Below, piece by piece: positions 1 through 7,305 of a stretch of 64,000 nt of DNA. Every line of letters begins with the position of its first letter. Position 1 is the first letter of the stretch. A model generated the notes under the pieces. That model was given only the letters and a program-made list of their open reading frames with translations, searched no databases and was not told where the DNA came from. A program made the translations under genes and the position numbers. The stretch covers positions 1 to 64,000 of the forward strand of contig NZ_JAYLLH010000010.1 in the NCBI RefSeq assembly GCF_035818635.1, given 5' to 3'. Source of the DNA: Mesobacterium_A hydrothermale (GTDB taxonomy: Bacteria > Pseudomonadota > Alphaproteobacteria > Rhodobacterales > Rhodobacteraceae).

Positions 1-1050
1 CGTTTGGCGGGCAGACCCCAACGACATCATCGCCGCAAGAAATCGAGGGTTCCAAATGTTGGATTCAATCCACTAGGTATCCAAAAAAGTGGCCCCTTTG
101 ATGTTCCGGGCGAACTAGCCCGGAAGTGGATGCAGGAACCCGCAAACCCAAACGCCGAACTGAACCAGAAAATCCTACGGCCATATTGGAATGGGGACGA
201 TGTGACGGGCCGCCCAAGAGATTACTGGTTCATTGATTTGCCCTTGGGGCTGACCGAAGCCGACGCCTCGCTGTATGTGTCACCGTTCGCCCATATTTCC
301 GACGCGAAAGACGATGATGGGAAGACCGTCAAAGAACTTCGTGCCGATCTGGGCGACCGTGCTGGACCAAGATGGTGGGAACCGCATTGGCCACGCCCGG
401 AGATGCGGAGGCGGATTGCAGACGTAGCACGATACATTGTCACGCCTGAAACCGCGCAGCACCGAATATTTGTTTGGTTGACCCATCCCATTCTGGCGGA
501 CAAGAATCTGATTGTTGTCCCGCGCTCAGACGATACGACTTTCGGGATTCTACATTCTAGATTTCACGAAGTCTGGTCACTTAGGAAAGGGTCTGACCTT
601 CAAGACCGTCCCCGCTACACGCATACCTCTACGTTTGCGACATTTCCTTTCCCCAAGAAATTCGCCCCGAACATACCTTCGGTGAAGTATGCTACCGACG
701 CTCAAGCAAAGGCGATTGCAGCCGCCGCTGCCAAGCTCAATGAGCTTCGCGAAAACTGGTTAAATCCAGCCGACCTGATTGATTTTGCGCCAGAGGTGGT
801 ACCCGGCCTTCCTGACCGCATCCTGCCCAAAGACGAAGCAGCGGCGAAGGAACTCAAGAAGCGCACCTTGACCAACCTCTACAGTACGCGTCCGGCTTGG
901 CTGGATCATGCCCACCGCGCCTTGGATGAAGCTGTTGCCGAAGCCTACGGCTGGGGCGATGACTGGCGCGCCGGTATCCTGACCGATGATGAAATCCTTG
1001 CCCGCTTGTTCAAGCTCAACCAAGAGCGCGCGGCGAAGCAGGCCAAGTGA
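1..1050 (+). CDS. MmeI-like class I DNA methyltransferase, C-terminal part (5' truncated)
   Basis: The reading frame is open to the left edge of the window, so the N-terminal nuclease/methyltransferase core is outside. What remains (about 349 codons) resembles the target-recognition and C-terminal domains of MmeI-type (type IIL) restriction-modification proteins: the stretch around FHEVWSLRKG followed by RPRYTHTSTFATFPFP, and the tail LYSTRPAWLDHAHRALDEAV with YGWGDDW...LTDDEILARL. These proteins methylate adenine in one strand of their site; many also cleave. Whether this copy has a nuclease domain cannot be seen. It lies next to tRNA-Glu and decayed genes, which suggests an accessory island edge. 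Confidence 0.75.
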   Translation, partial: RLAGRPQRHHRRKKSRVPNVGFNPLGIQKSGPFDVPGELARKWMQEPANPNAELNQKILRPYWNGDDVTGRPRDYWFIDLPLGLTEADASLYVSPFAHISDAKDDDGKTVKELRADLGDRAGPRWWEPHWPRPEMRRRIADVARYIVTPETAQHRIFVWLTHPILADKNLIVVPRSDDTTFGILHSRFHEVWSLRKGSDLQDRPRYTHTSTFATFPFPKKFAPNIPSVKYATDAQAKAIAAAAAKLNELRENWLNPADLIDFAPEVVPGLPDRILPKDEAAAKELKKRTLTNLYSTRPAWLDHAHRALDEAVAEAYGWGDDWRAGILTDDEILARLFKLNQERAAKQAK

Positions 1051-1163
1051 TCGCTTGTGCCTTTACGCGGGCGTTGGGGGCGGTTCTCGAAGCCGCATCC
1101 AACGTATTCTCTGCTACTCCACGAAGCGCCAAAGAAGCGAGGGAATCGAGGCTTTGGGTCAAG

Positions 1164-1196
1164 GCGTGAGTTGGGGGTCAAATTGGGGGTCAGATT
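1164..1196 (+). repeat. Short tandem direct repeat TTGGGGGTCA
   Basis: The 10-mer TTGGGGGTCA occurs twice with an AA spacer just downstream of the methyltransferase gene and about 60 bases before the tRNA-Glu 3' end. Such G-rich direct repeats near a tRNA could be an integration-related scar, but no integrase gene is visible, so this is only noted as a sequence feature. Confidence 0.4.
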
Positions 1197-1246
1197 TTCC
1201 ATATCACCCTTAAGTTATTGATTTTCAGTATCAATTTTGGGTGAAG

Positions 1247-1321
1247 TGGCAGCCCGTAGGGGAATCGAACCCCTCTTTCCAGGTTGAAAACCTGGCGTCC
1301 TAACCGATAGACGAACGGGCC
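1247..1321 (-). tRNA. tRNA-Glu (UUC)
   Basis: The reverse strand folds as a 75-nt tRNA including an encoded CCA. The 5' end is GGCCCGT, the 3' acceptor is ACGGGCTG then CCA, the T loop is GTTCGATTC, and the anticodon loop TTTTCAA gives anticodon UUC. A sigma70-like promoter lies immediately upstream. Confidence 0.96.
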
Positions 1322-1340
1322 ACGCTGCTGCGTGAGGCGC

Positions 1341-1369
1341 TATCTACGCAAAGCGCCGAGCCCGTGCAA
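1341..1369 (-). promoter_or_regulatory. Promoter of tRNA-Glu
   Basis: On the reverse strand a -35 box TTGCAC (1364-1369) and a -10 box TAGATA (1341-1346) are separated by exactly 17 bases and end about 20 bases upstream of the tRNA 5' end. Confidence 0.65.
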
Positions 1370-1474
1370 GCAGAAAATTCAAAAAAACATTTGCTCTGGG
1401 AAGAAAGAGGTCCGGCACCGCTTTCGCGCGTTCGGCCCGGCCCGTTCAACAGGGTCAGAGAACGTGGAATTTCT

Positions 1475-1816
1475 TCATATCTTCCGAAGGTTATCGCCAT
1501 CAAAAGCGCAATGAATCCAGCCCTGAAATGAAGGCGGGTTGACACAGATTCCTGTGCCAGCCGGACCTCGATACGGTGCAGCGGGCCGACAAGCATCGGG
1601 GCACCTGCAGCGCAAAGACAAAGATTCGACTGGGACTGCGAGGCGGCGTCCCAATCGCCCCCGATCCGCCAGAAAGTCACGCTGGAAAGGCAGGCTCACC
1701 AGAGGCTCACCGCGTGACGGCCCCGCAGGCACCACCAGCGTGTCGGCCTGCCACTCTGTCAGCAGGTCGATGCGTGTGCGCTTGGGTTTGGTCTTGAGGC
1801 GGATCACGCGGCACAC
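1475..1816 (-). pseudogene. Decayed remnant, possibly phage terminase large subunit N-terminus
   Basis: The reverse strand reads ...TEWQADTLVVPAGPSRGEP followed by LVSLPFQRDFL, which looks like the start of phage terminase large subunits, where a 'G..G.PL.L.PFQ..F' segment precedes the Walker A motif. No Walker A (RGNGKT-like) motif follows in any frame and the similarity stops after about 40 residues. The rest of 1322-1858 has no convincing coding sequence. This is a weak, pattern-based call; it could equally be chance coding. Confidence 0.25.
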
Positions 1817-1858
1817 CTCCGCGTTCCTGGGTAGTCCCCCCGATCCCCGATAGTTGCG

Positions 1859-2218
1859 TCACCCTCCCCCCGTGCGGACAGGGTTCCCTTCTCGGTGAAT
1901 ATGAAACGTGAGTTGGCCGGAGATTCCCGCATAGGCAAGCATTCCGAGGAAAACCGCGTCGCGTTTCTGCGTCTCGTTCTTGATTTTGTGTAGGTCATTC
2001 GTGGTGAACATGTCGTGCACCACAGTCTCCTACTCTATGCCGCCCCAGTTGATCTTGTCTTTCCTCGGACGGAATACATGCTTCTTAACTGCGGAAAACT
2101 TCAAAATATTCGTGTCTATGAACACGTCGGCTACTGAAACAACTTTCGCCAATGGGCTACTCTCTTCGCTGCGGTGTATTGCGTGAACCAAAATGCTTGC
2201 CTGAGGCGAGTTGTGCAA
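1859..2218 (-). pseudogene. PIN-like protein pseudogene with internal amber codon
   Basis: One frame reads from an ATG at 2218 through VADVFIDTNILKF to GGIE, then meets a TAG at 2030-2032. It continues in the same frame with ETVVHDMFTTNDLHKIKNE and a plausible tail to a TGA at 1859-1861. The V(F)IDTN(I)L motif is typical of the first acidic residue of PIN ribonucleases, such as VapC toxins. The uninterrupted protein would be about 119 residues. I infer a gene inactivated by a nonsense mutation, unless the TAG is suppressed or is a sequencing error. No antitoxin gene was found beside it. Confidence 0.45.
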
Positions 2219-2364
2219 TGCGTCGAATGCCGGAAGTGCCGAGACGAAGAGTTACATCACGAATCCGTGAGCGTTCGCCGTGCCTGCGCACAGGTAAATC
2301 CGTTTAGGCGATACTTAGGCAGAAGCGTCGGAAAGCCATTTTTTCTTTGAAAATCAAGGTGGAA

Positions 2365-2448
2365 TGGTGGGCGACCCTGGAATCGAACCAGGCGTGCGTC
2401 TCCGCGAGGGAGTTACAGTCCCCTGCCACACCTTGCGGCCTGTCGCCC
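2365..2448 (-). tRNA. tRNA-Tyr (GUA)
   Basis: The reverse strand gives an 84-nt class II tRNA with a long variable arm and encoded CCA. The acceptor pairs GGGCGAC with GTCGCCC, the anticodon loop CTGTAAC gives GUA, and the T loop reads GGTTCGATTCC. It lies between the decayed island and rlmB. Confidence 0.96.
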
Positions 2449-2488
2449 ACTTTCACCTTCGGGGCGTTGGCCCCGGAACGTGGGCCGC

Positions 2489-2517
2489 TGATTACAGTCG
2501 GCCTTTTGCGGCGTCAA
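2489..2517 (-). promoter_or_regulatory. Promoter of tRNA-Tyr
   Basis: On the reverse strand TTGACG (2512-2517), a 17-base spacer and TAATCA (2489-2494) form a near-consensus sigma70 promoter about 40 bases upstream of the tRNA 5' end. It points away from rlmB. Confidence 0.55.
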
Positions 2518-2586
2518 CAGGAAAATCCCTTGCAAGCCCACGCGGTGCAAAGCATTGTCCCGCCTCTGACAGACAGGGGCGGATCC

Positions 2587-3369
2587 ATGGTCAAGAAACC
2601 CAAATGGGTGATCGAGAAAGAACAGGCGAAAAAGGCATCTGCCGCAGAAACCGTCTGGCTTTTCGGCCTGCACGCCGTGCGCGACGCGCTGGAAAACCCG
2701 GCGCGCGAAAAGCTGCGGCTTGTGGTGACGCGCAACGCGCTGGACAAGCTGGCCCCGGCGGTCGCCGCGGCGGGAATCGCGCCCGAGATGAGCGACCCGC
2801 GCAAATTCGCCGCGCCCATCGACCCGCAGTCCGTGCATCAGGGCGCCGCGCTAGAGGTCAAGCCACTGAACTGGGGCCAGATGGAAGACCTTGCCCTTGG
2901 CGATGGCACCCGCCCCCCCAGAGTGATTCTGCTGGACCGGGTGACCGACCCGCACAACGTCGGGGCCATCCTGCGCTCGGCCGAGGTGTTCGGCGCCTGC
3001 GCCGTGGTCGGCACGCTGCACCATTCGGCGCCCGAAACCGGGGCGCTGGCCAAGACCGCAAGCGGCGCTCTGGAACGGCAACCTTATCTGCGCGAGCGGA
3101 ACCTGGCGGACGCGATGGAACGGCTACGAGACATGGGCTATCTGATCCTCGGTCTGGACGGAGAAGCCGACGCGACAATCGAACAGGCGCTGGACGGCAA
3201 ACGCGACCGGCCCGTCGCGCTGGTGCTGGGCGCCGAAGGCCCGGGCCTGCGCCCCAAGACAAAGGAGACTTGCGACCGGCTGGTAAAAATCGCGTTTGCA
3301 GGCGCTTTTGGCTCTCTCAATGTCTCCAACGCGGCAGCAGTTGCCCTATATGCATCATTACCCCGATGA
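2587..3369 (+). CDS. rlmB: 23S rRNA (guanosine-2'-O-)-methyltransferase RlmB
   Basis: This 260-residue SpoU-family (SPOUT) protein methylates the ribose of G2251 in the 23S rRNA P loop (E. coli numbering). The N-terminal substrate-binding domain contains FGLHAVRDALENP. The three SpoU motifs follow: DRVTDPHNVGAILRSAEVF (about residue 118), LVLGAEGPGLRP (about 215) and SLNVSNAAAVALY (about 245), which together form the knotted SAM pocket. The ATG at 2587 gives the usual family start; the frame is open further upstream, but that part overlaps tRNA-Tyr on the other strand. It is followed closely by a small zinc-ribbon gene. Confidence 0.93.
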   Translation: MVKKPKWVIEKEQAKKASAAETVWLFGLHAVRDALENPAREKLRLVVTRNALDKLAPAVAAAGIAPEMSDPRKFAAPIDPQSVHQGAALEVKPLNWGQMEDLALGDGTRPPRVILLDRVTDPHNVGAILRSAEVFGACAVVGTLHHSAPETGALAKTASGALERQPYLRERNLADAMERLRDMGYLILGLDGEADATIEQALDGKRDRPVALVLGAEGPGLRPKTKETCDRLVKIAFAGAFGSLNVSNAAAVALYASLPR

Positions 3370-3379
3370 AAGGATTTCG

Positions 3380-3661
3380 ATGCATCGCAACACCAAGATC
3401 GCCACGTGCTGCTATTGCGGCACCCGTGCTGCGCTGGTTCTGACCGCGGACCGGCACGAACTTTCGTGCAGTTCCTGCGGCGCCCCCCTGCACGATCTGA
3501 AGCGGCTGAAATCGGCCCCTGCCGGGCAGACCGGAGCCGCACAGATGGCACATCAGGGGACGCGCAAAAAGAAGAAGGACGGCAAGCCGCGCAAGCGTCA
3601 GTCCTTTGGACAGCGTTTTCTGAAAGAAGCATTCGACGTGATCGACGATATCTTCGACTGA
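3380..3661 (+). CDS. Small zinc-ribbon protein of unknown function
   Basis: The protein has 93 residues. Four N-terminal cysteines in two pairs (CCYCG at residue 9 and CSSCG near 29) form a likely zinc ribbon. A lysine/arginine-rich linker (TRKKKKDGKPRKRQ) and a short acidic tail FDVIDDIFD follow. AAAGGA sits 5 bases before the ATG. It lies 10 bases after rlmB and is probably co-transcribed with it. I recognise the architecture from roseobacter genomes but know no function; nucleic-acid binding is a guess from the basic linker. Confidence 0.7.
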   Translation: MHRNTKIATCCYCGTRAALVLTADRHELSCSSCGAPLHDLKRLKSAPAGQTGAAQMAHQGTRKKKKDGKPRKRQSFGQRFLKEAFDVIDDIFD

Positions 3662-3722
3662 TTGCGCGGCTGCCAAGGGGGCTGGCAAAGTCGGCGGTGT
3701 TCGACTATCCCGCCCCTGACGA

Positions 3723-4865
3723 ATGACGGAGGCGACAGTGGCCGATTACGAAAAACCCGGTCCGGTCGAACAAGACTGGAAGGACGCGATCTCTTCCATC
3801 GAAGAGATCATCGAGGACGCGCGCAACGGGCGCATGTTCATCCTTGTCGATCACGAAGACCGCGAGAACGAAGGGGACCTTGTGATTCCCGCGCAGATGG
3901 CGACGCCCGACGCGATCAACTTCATGGCCACGCATGGTCGTGGCTTGATCTGCCTGTCGATGACGTCGCAGCGGATCGAGCAGCTGGGATTGCAGCTGAT
4001 GTCGATCTCGAACTCGTCGCGGCACGAAACCGCGTTCACCATCTCGATCGAGGCACGCGAAGGCGTGACCACCGGCATTTCCGCTGCTGACCGGGCGCGC
4101 ACCGTTGCCGTGGCCATCGACGCGTCGAAGGGCCCGCAGGATATCGCATCGCCGGGTCACGTGTTCCCGCTGCGTGCAAAGGATGGCGGCGTACTGGTTC
4201 GCGCCGGCCATACCGAGGCCGCGGTCGATGTCAGCCGGCTTGCCGGGCTGAACCCATCGGGCGTGATCTGCGAGATCATGAACGATGACGGCACCATGGC
4301 GCGGCTGCCCGAACTGGTCGCGTTTTCGCAGCGTCACGGGCTGAAGATCGGTACGATTTCCGACCTGATCGCCTATCGCCGCCGCCACGACAACCTTGTG
4401 CGCGTCAGCAACGAAGACACCATTACCTCGGAATTCGGCGGGGAATGGAACATGCGGATTTACGCGGACACCGCCCATGGCGACGAACATATCGTGCTGA
4501 CAAAGGGCGACCTGTCGGGCGACAATCCGGTTCTTGTCCGGATGCACACGATGGACCCGATGCTGGACATTATCGGCACCGGCCCCCGTGGCCGCGCGGC
4601 GGAATTCCACAACGCGATGCGGGCCGTCGCCCGCGAAGGCCGCGGCGTCGTCGTGCTGCTGCGCGACACCTCGATGAAGTTGGACGCAAGCGAAGGGGTC
4701 AGCCCCAAGACCCTGCGCCAGTACGGGCTGGGCGCGCAGATCCTGTCGTCTCTCGGCCTGTCGCAACTGATCCTGCTGACAAATTCGCCGACGCCAAAGG
4801 TCGTTGGCCTTGATGCCTACGGGCTTGAGATCACCGGCACCCGCAAAATCCCGGAGACAGACTGA
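3723..4865 (+). CDS. ribB: 3,4-dihydroxy-2-butanone 4-phosphate synthase with degenerate GTP cyclohydrolase II-like domain
   Basis: It converts ribulose 5-phosphate to dihydroxybutanone phosphate, a riboflavin precursor. The N-terminal RibB domain is intact: DHEDRENEGDLV, FMATHGRGLICL and the H-x-G-H-T-E-A motif GHTEAAVDVSRLAGL. The C-terminal half (about residues 215-380) is shaped like GTP cyclohydrolase II, but its three zinc cysteines (SECLTGD...CDC region) are replaced by MHTMDPMLDIIGTG and the QEGRGIGL motif by RDTSMKL. It should therefore not hydrolyse GTP. A GTG at 3738 preceded by GGAGG is a better-placed start than the ATG at 3723. The stop overlaps the ribH start (TGATG). Confidence 0.9.
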   Translation: MTEATVADYEKPGPVEQDWKDAISSIEEIIEDARNGRMFILVDHEDRENEGDLVIPAQMATPDAINFMATHGRGLICLSMTSQRIEQLGLQLMSISNSSRHETAFTISIEAREGVTTGISAADRARTVAVAIDASKGPQDIASPGHVFPLRAKDGGVLVRAGHTEAAVDVSRLAGLNPSGVICEIMNDDGTMARLPELVAFSQRHGLKIGTISDLIAYRRRHDNLVRVSNEDTITSEFGGEWNMRIYADTAHGDEHIVLTKGDLSGDNPVLVRMHTMDPMLDIIGTGPRGRAAEFHNAMRAVAREGRGVVVLLRDTSMKLDASEGVSPKTLRQYGLGAQILSSLGLSQLILLTNSPTPKVVGLDAYGLEITGTRKIPETD

Positions 4866-5416
4866 TGGCTGCGAACGAAGAACATTACACCCTCCCGCGC
4901 CCCTCCTTTGACAAGCCGGTCAAGCTGCTGATCGTCGTCGCGCCTTATTACAAGGACGTGGCCGACAACCTGATTGCCGGTGCCAAGGCGGAAATCGAAG
5001 CCGTGGGCGGCACCTGGGATCTGATCGAGGTGCCCGGAGCGCTGGAAATCCCCACCGCCATCGGCATTGCCGAGCGGATGTCCAGCTTTGACGGCTATGT
5101 CGCGCTGGGCTGCATCATCCGGGGCGAAACCACGCATTACGACACCGTCTGCAACGACAGCAGCCGCGGGCTGACCTTGCTGGGCCTTCAGGGCTTGTGC
5201 ATTGGCAACGGCATCCTGACGGTCGAGAACAAGGCGCAGGCCGATGTGCGCGCCGATGTGCAGGGCCAGAACAAGGGCGGCGGCGCGGCTGCGGCAGCCT
5301 TGCATCTGATCGCGCTCAGCCGTAAGTGGGGCGCCCAACGCAAAGGCGTTGGCTTTGTCCCCTCTCCCGACGAATATCAGATCGCCGGTCAATCCAAAGG
5401 CCCGACCACCGCATGA
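4865..5416 (+). CDS. ribH: 6,7-dimethyl-8-ribityllumazine synthase
   Basis: This 183-residue enzyme condenses dihydroxybutanone phosphate from RibB with 5-amino-6-ribitylaminouracil to give lumazine, the direct riboflavin precursor. The family signatures are present: VPGALEIPTAIGIAERM, the ALGCIIRGETTHYDTVCNDS active-site segment with its catalytic histidine, and GILTVENKAQAD. It overlaps ribB at TGATG and nusB at ATGA, the usual alphaproteobacterial ribB-ribH-nusB arrangement. About 20 extra C-terminal residues (GVGFVPSPDEYQIAG) are of unknown role. Confidence 0.96.
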   Translation: MAANEEHYTLPRPSFDKPVKLLIVVAPYYKDVADNLIAGAKAEIEAVGGTWDLIEVPGALEIPTAIGIAERMSSFDGYVALGCIIRGETTHYDTVCNDSSRGLTLLGLQGLCIGNGILTVENKAQADVRADVQGQNKGGGAAAAALHLIALSRKWGAQRKGVGFVPSPDEYQIAGQSKGPTTA

Positions 5417-5889
5417 CCACGCAACCCGCCAACAAATCCGGCACCAAACGCCAGATGAAATCCGCCGCCCGGCTCTATGCCGTGCAGGCGCTGTTCCAGA
5501 TGGAACAGACGGGTCAGACCGCCGACAAGGTAATCAACGAATTCCTCGATTATCGGTTCGGTGCCGTCTACGAGGGCGAAGAGATGGCCGAGGGCGATCC
5601 CAACCTGTTTGCCAAGTTGGTGGATACGGCGGTGAACCTGCAGGCCAAGATCGACCAGATGACCGACCGCGCGCTGGTGGCGAAATGGCCGATTGCACGC
5701 ATCGACCCGACCCTGAGGGCGCTGTTCCGCGCCGCCGGCGCCGAATTCGAACAGGAGACGCCGCCCAAGGTGGTCATCAATGAATTCGTCGATATCGCAA
5801 AGGCATTCTTCCCCGACGGGAAAGAGCCGCGATTCGTGAATGCCGTGCTGGACCACATGGCCCGCGAAGCCCGGCCAGAGGCGTTCTGA
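5413..5889 (+). CDS. nusB: Transcription antitermination factor NusB
   Basis: The protein has 158 residues. NusB binds boxA RNA together with ribosomal protein S10 and helps RNA polymerase read through rRNA operons. The all-helical family pattern is visible: SAARLYAVQALFQMEQTG at the N-terminus and PKVVINEFVDIAKAFF...FVNAVLD near the C-terminus. The ATG overlaps the ribH stop (ATGA), which implies translational coupling. Linkage to riboflavin genes is common in bacteria and does not imply a functional tie. Confidence 0.95.
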   Translation: MTTQPANKSGTKRQMKSAARLYAVQALFQMEQTGQTADKVINEFLDYRFGAVYEGEEMAEGDPNLFAKLVDTAVNLQAKIDQMTDRALVAKWPIARIDPTLRALFRAAGAEFEQETPPKVVINEFVDIAKAFFPDGKEPRFVNAVLDHMAREARPEAF

Positions 5890-5967
5890 TCCGGCACCGC
5901 CTTGCAGCATGACGTATCGACGCCTACGTTCCGGTCACGTCACGCCGTTGCAGCAAGGAGCCGTGCC

Positions 5968-6537
5968 ATGGACGACCCAAACATTCCCTCAGACCTCAAA
6001 CGCGCGATTCAGGACAACATACGCCAGTTCCGCACGCTTGGCATCGCGCTGATCGTGCTGGGTGTTGCCGCGATCCTGTTTCCTTTGTTTGCCTCTATCG
6101 CGATCAAGGTTCTGCTGGGCTGGTTCTTCCTGCTGACCGGTGGCGCCGTACTGTGGCATGCCTTTCAGGCGCGGGACTGGAGCTCGGCCCTGTTGTCCGG
6201 GCTTGTGGGGGTGGTGCACCTGGCCATCGGCGTTTATCTCGCCTTCTTTCCCCTGACCGGGTTGATCGGGCTGACCATGCTGATGGCCATCGTGTTCCTG
6301 TTTCAGGGCGCGCTTGAGGCCGGAATGGCCTGGCAGCACCGCCCGGGCCACGGCAACGCGGGCCCCGGCTGGGCCTGGATGGGCCTGTCGGCAGCGGTCA
6401 CCATCGTTTTGGGACTGATGCTGCTGGCCGGACTGCCGGGAACCGCACTCTGGGCGCTGGGGCTGTTTCTGGGGATCAACTTCCTGACGTCGGGGATTTC
6501 CTTTGTCGTTCTGGCGAACGCCGCGTCAAAGTTCTAG
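5968..6537 (+). CDS. HdeD family (DUF308) membrane protein
   Basis: The protein has 189 residues and six predicted membrane helices arranged as three hairpins, with repeated GLILLGVA-type segments (IALIVLGVAAILFPLF, GVVHLAIGVYLAFFPL, TIVLGLMLLAGLPG). This matches the HdeD/DUF308 family, named for acid resistance in E. coli; the molecular function is not known. AAGGAG lies 7 bases before the ATG. It stands alone between nusB and another small membrane protein. Confidence 0.82.
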   Translation: MDDPNIPSDLKRAIQDNIRQFRTLGIALIVLGVAAILFPLFASIAIKVLLGWFFLLTGGAVLWHAFQARDWSSALLSGLVGVVHLAIGVYLAFFPLTGLIGLTMLMAIVFLFQGALEAGMAWQHRPGHGNAGPGWAWMGLSAAVTIVLGLMLLAGLPGTALWALGLFLGINFLTSGISFVVLANAASKF

Positions 6538-6654
6538 GCGGTTTGCCGCGTGAACCTGCGGCATTGGCGTCAAATTCGCGCTATCCGGTGGACTTCACCG
6601 AAAAATCGCCTACTCTGAATATAAACGGAAACACCAGTTCTATCGGGGGCACCG

Positions 6655-6978
6655 ATGCCGAAACTCGTCAAACTTTACATCATGCAAAGCTTCGTGGGCT
6701 TTGCCCTGTCGACCGCTTTCGTCGGGATGCTGCTGTGGTTCGATGTGGCGCGCCTGTGGTATCTGGTAACGCACACCTCTGCCGGACCGCTGGCGGTGTT
6801 CCTGCTGTGGCTGTTCAACGGCATCGTCTTTGCCGGTGTGCAGTTTGCGATTTCCATCATGCGGATGGAAGAAAAGGAAATCGATCCGGGCGCGGGTGGC
6901 CCCAAGGTGCGACTGGAACCGCAACCGGTCCTTGCCAAGGTCGACACCAAGCGCAATGTTCTGAGCCCGCGCAACTGA
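6655..6978 (+). CDS. Small two-helix membrane protein, unknown function
   Basis: The 107-residue protein has two clear membrane helices (FALSTAFVGMLLWFDVARLW and GPLAVFLLWLFNGIVFAGVQFA in outline), then a cytoplasmic tail of about 40 residues that starts MRMEEKE. I recognise it as a conserved roseobacter protein without assigned function. A bidirectional terminator follows 25 bases after the stop. Confidence 0.65.
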   Translation: MPKLVKLYIMQSFVGFALSTAFVGMLLWFDVARLWYLVTHTSAGPLAVFLLWLFNGIVFAGVQFAISIMRMEEKEIDPGAGGPKVRLEPQPVLAKVDTKRNVLSPRN

Positions 6979-7002
6979 ACGTTCCTGCGGCCTGAAATGA
7001 CA

Positions 7003-7028
7003 AAAGCGCCCCGATCGTGGCGCTTTTT
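7003..7028. terminator. Bidirectional intrinsic terminator
   Basis: AAAGCGCC and GGCGCTTTTT flank an 8-base loop, with T runs on both strands. It can end transcription of the small membrane protein gene (+) and of the structured RNA locus (-). Confidence 0.8.
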
Positions 7029-7197
7029 GTTTGCGGCGGGAACCACACCTAGCGTGGGGTTATCTCATTCCCGAGGACCTGTATATACAGGTGGGCGTCA
7101 GGTAACCGGACCACGGCCCGGACAGAGCCAACTCCCTCGGAATTGCTTAAGGCCACCGGAATGCAACCATGCACAGGAAGGGCAGAACCCGCCAAAC
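7029..7197 (-). ncRNA. Structured RNA, candidate 6S RNA
   Basis: No coding sequence fits this gap. On the minus strand the ends pair (GTTTG at 7197-7193 with CAAAC at 7033-7029; GCGGG at 7192-7188 with CCCGC at 7040-7036). Large unpaired flanks follow, then an inner stem (ATTCCGAGG at 7143-7135 against CCTCGGGAAT at 7077-7068, one bulge) that contains a 16-base perfect palindrome at 7077-7092. A small hairpin lies on the 3' side of the open region. This plan (closing stem, large central bubble, apical arm, 3'-bubble hairpin, about 170 nt) is that of 6S RNA. A promoter lies upstream and a terminator follows directly. Strand and identity are inferred from structure only. Confidence 0.45.
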
Positions 7198-7200
7198 CCT

Positions 7201-7229
7201 GAGCTAAGCCGCAGGACGCGTTGTGGCAA
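7201..7229 (-). promoter_or_regulatory. Possible promoter of the structured RNA
   Basis: On the minus strand TTGCCA (7224-7229), a 17-base spacer and TAGCTC (7201-7206) would start transcription near 7197, exactly at the predicted 5' end of the closing stem. Confidence 0.4.
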
Positions 7230-7305
7230 GGGGAAAGCGCATTTCTTTTTGTGTCTTCGCGGCGTTTCACTTGCCATTTGTTCACACTTTGTTCATTTTT
7301 TTGAC

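Noticed and set aside
2347..2586. N-terminal extension of the rlmB frame
   Set aside because: It runs through the tRNA-Tyr gene on the other strand, and the family start is the ATG at 2587.
3662..3722. FMN riboswitch before ribB
   Set aside because: The 60-base gap is too short and lacks the conserved RFN-element sequences.
7029..7197. SRP 4.5S RNA or RNase P RNA
   Set aside because: The SRP core GGAAGGAAGCAGC is absent, and the locus is much too short for RnpB; the fold agrees better with 6S.
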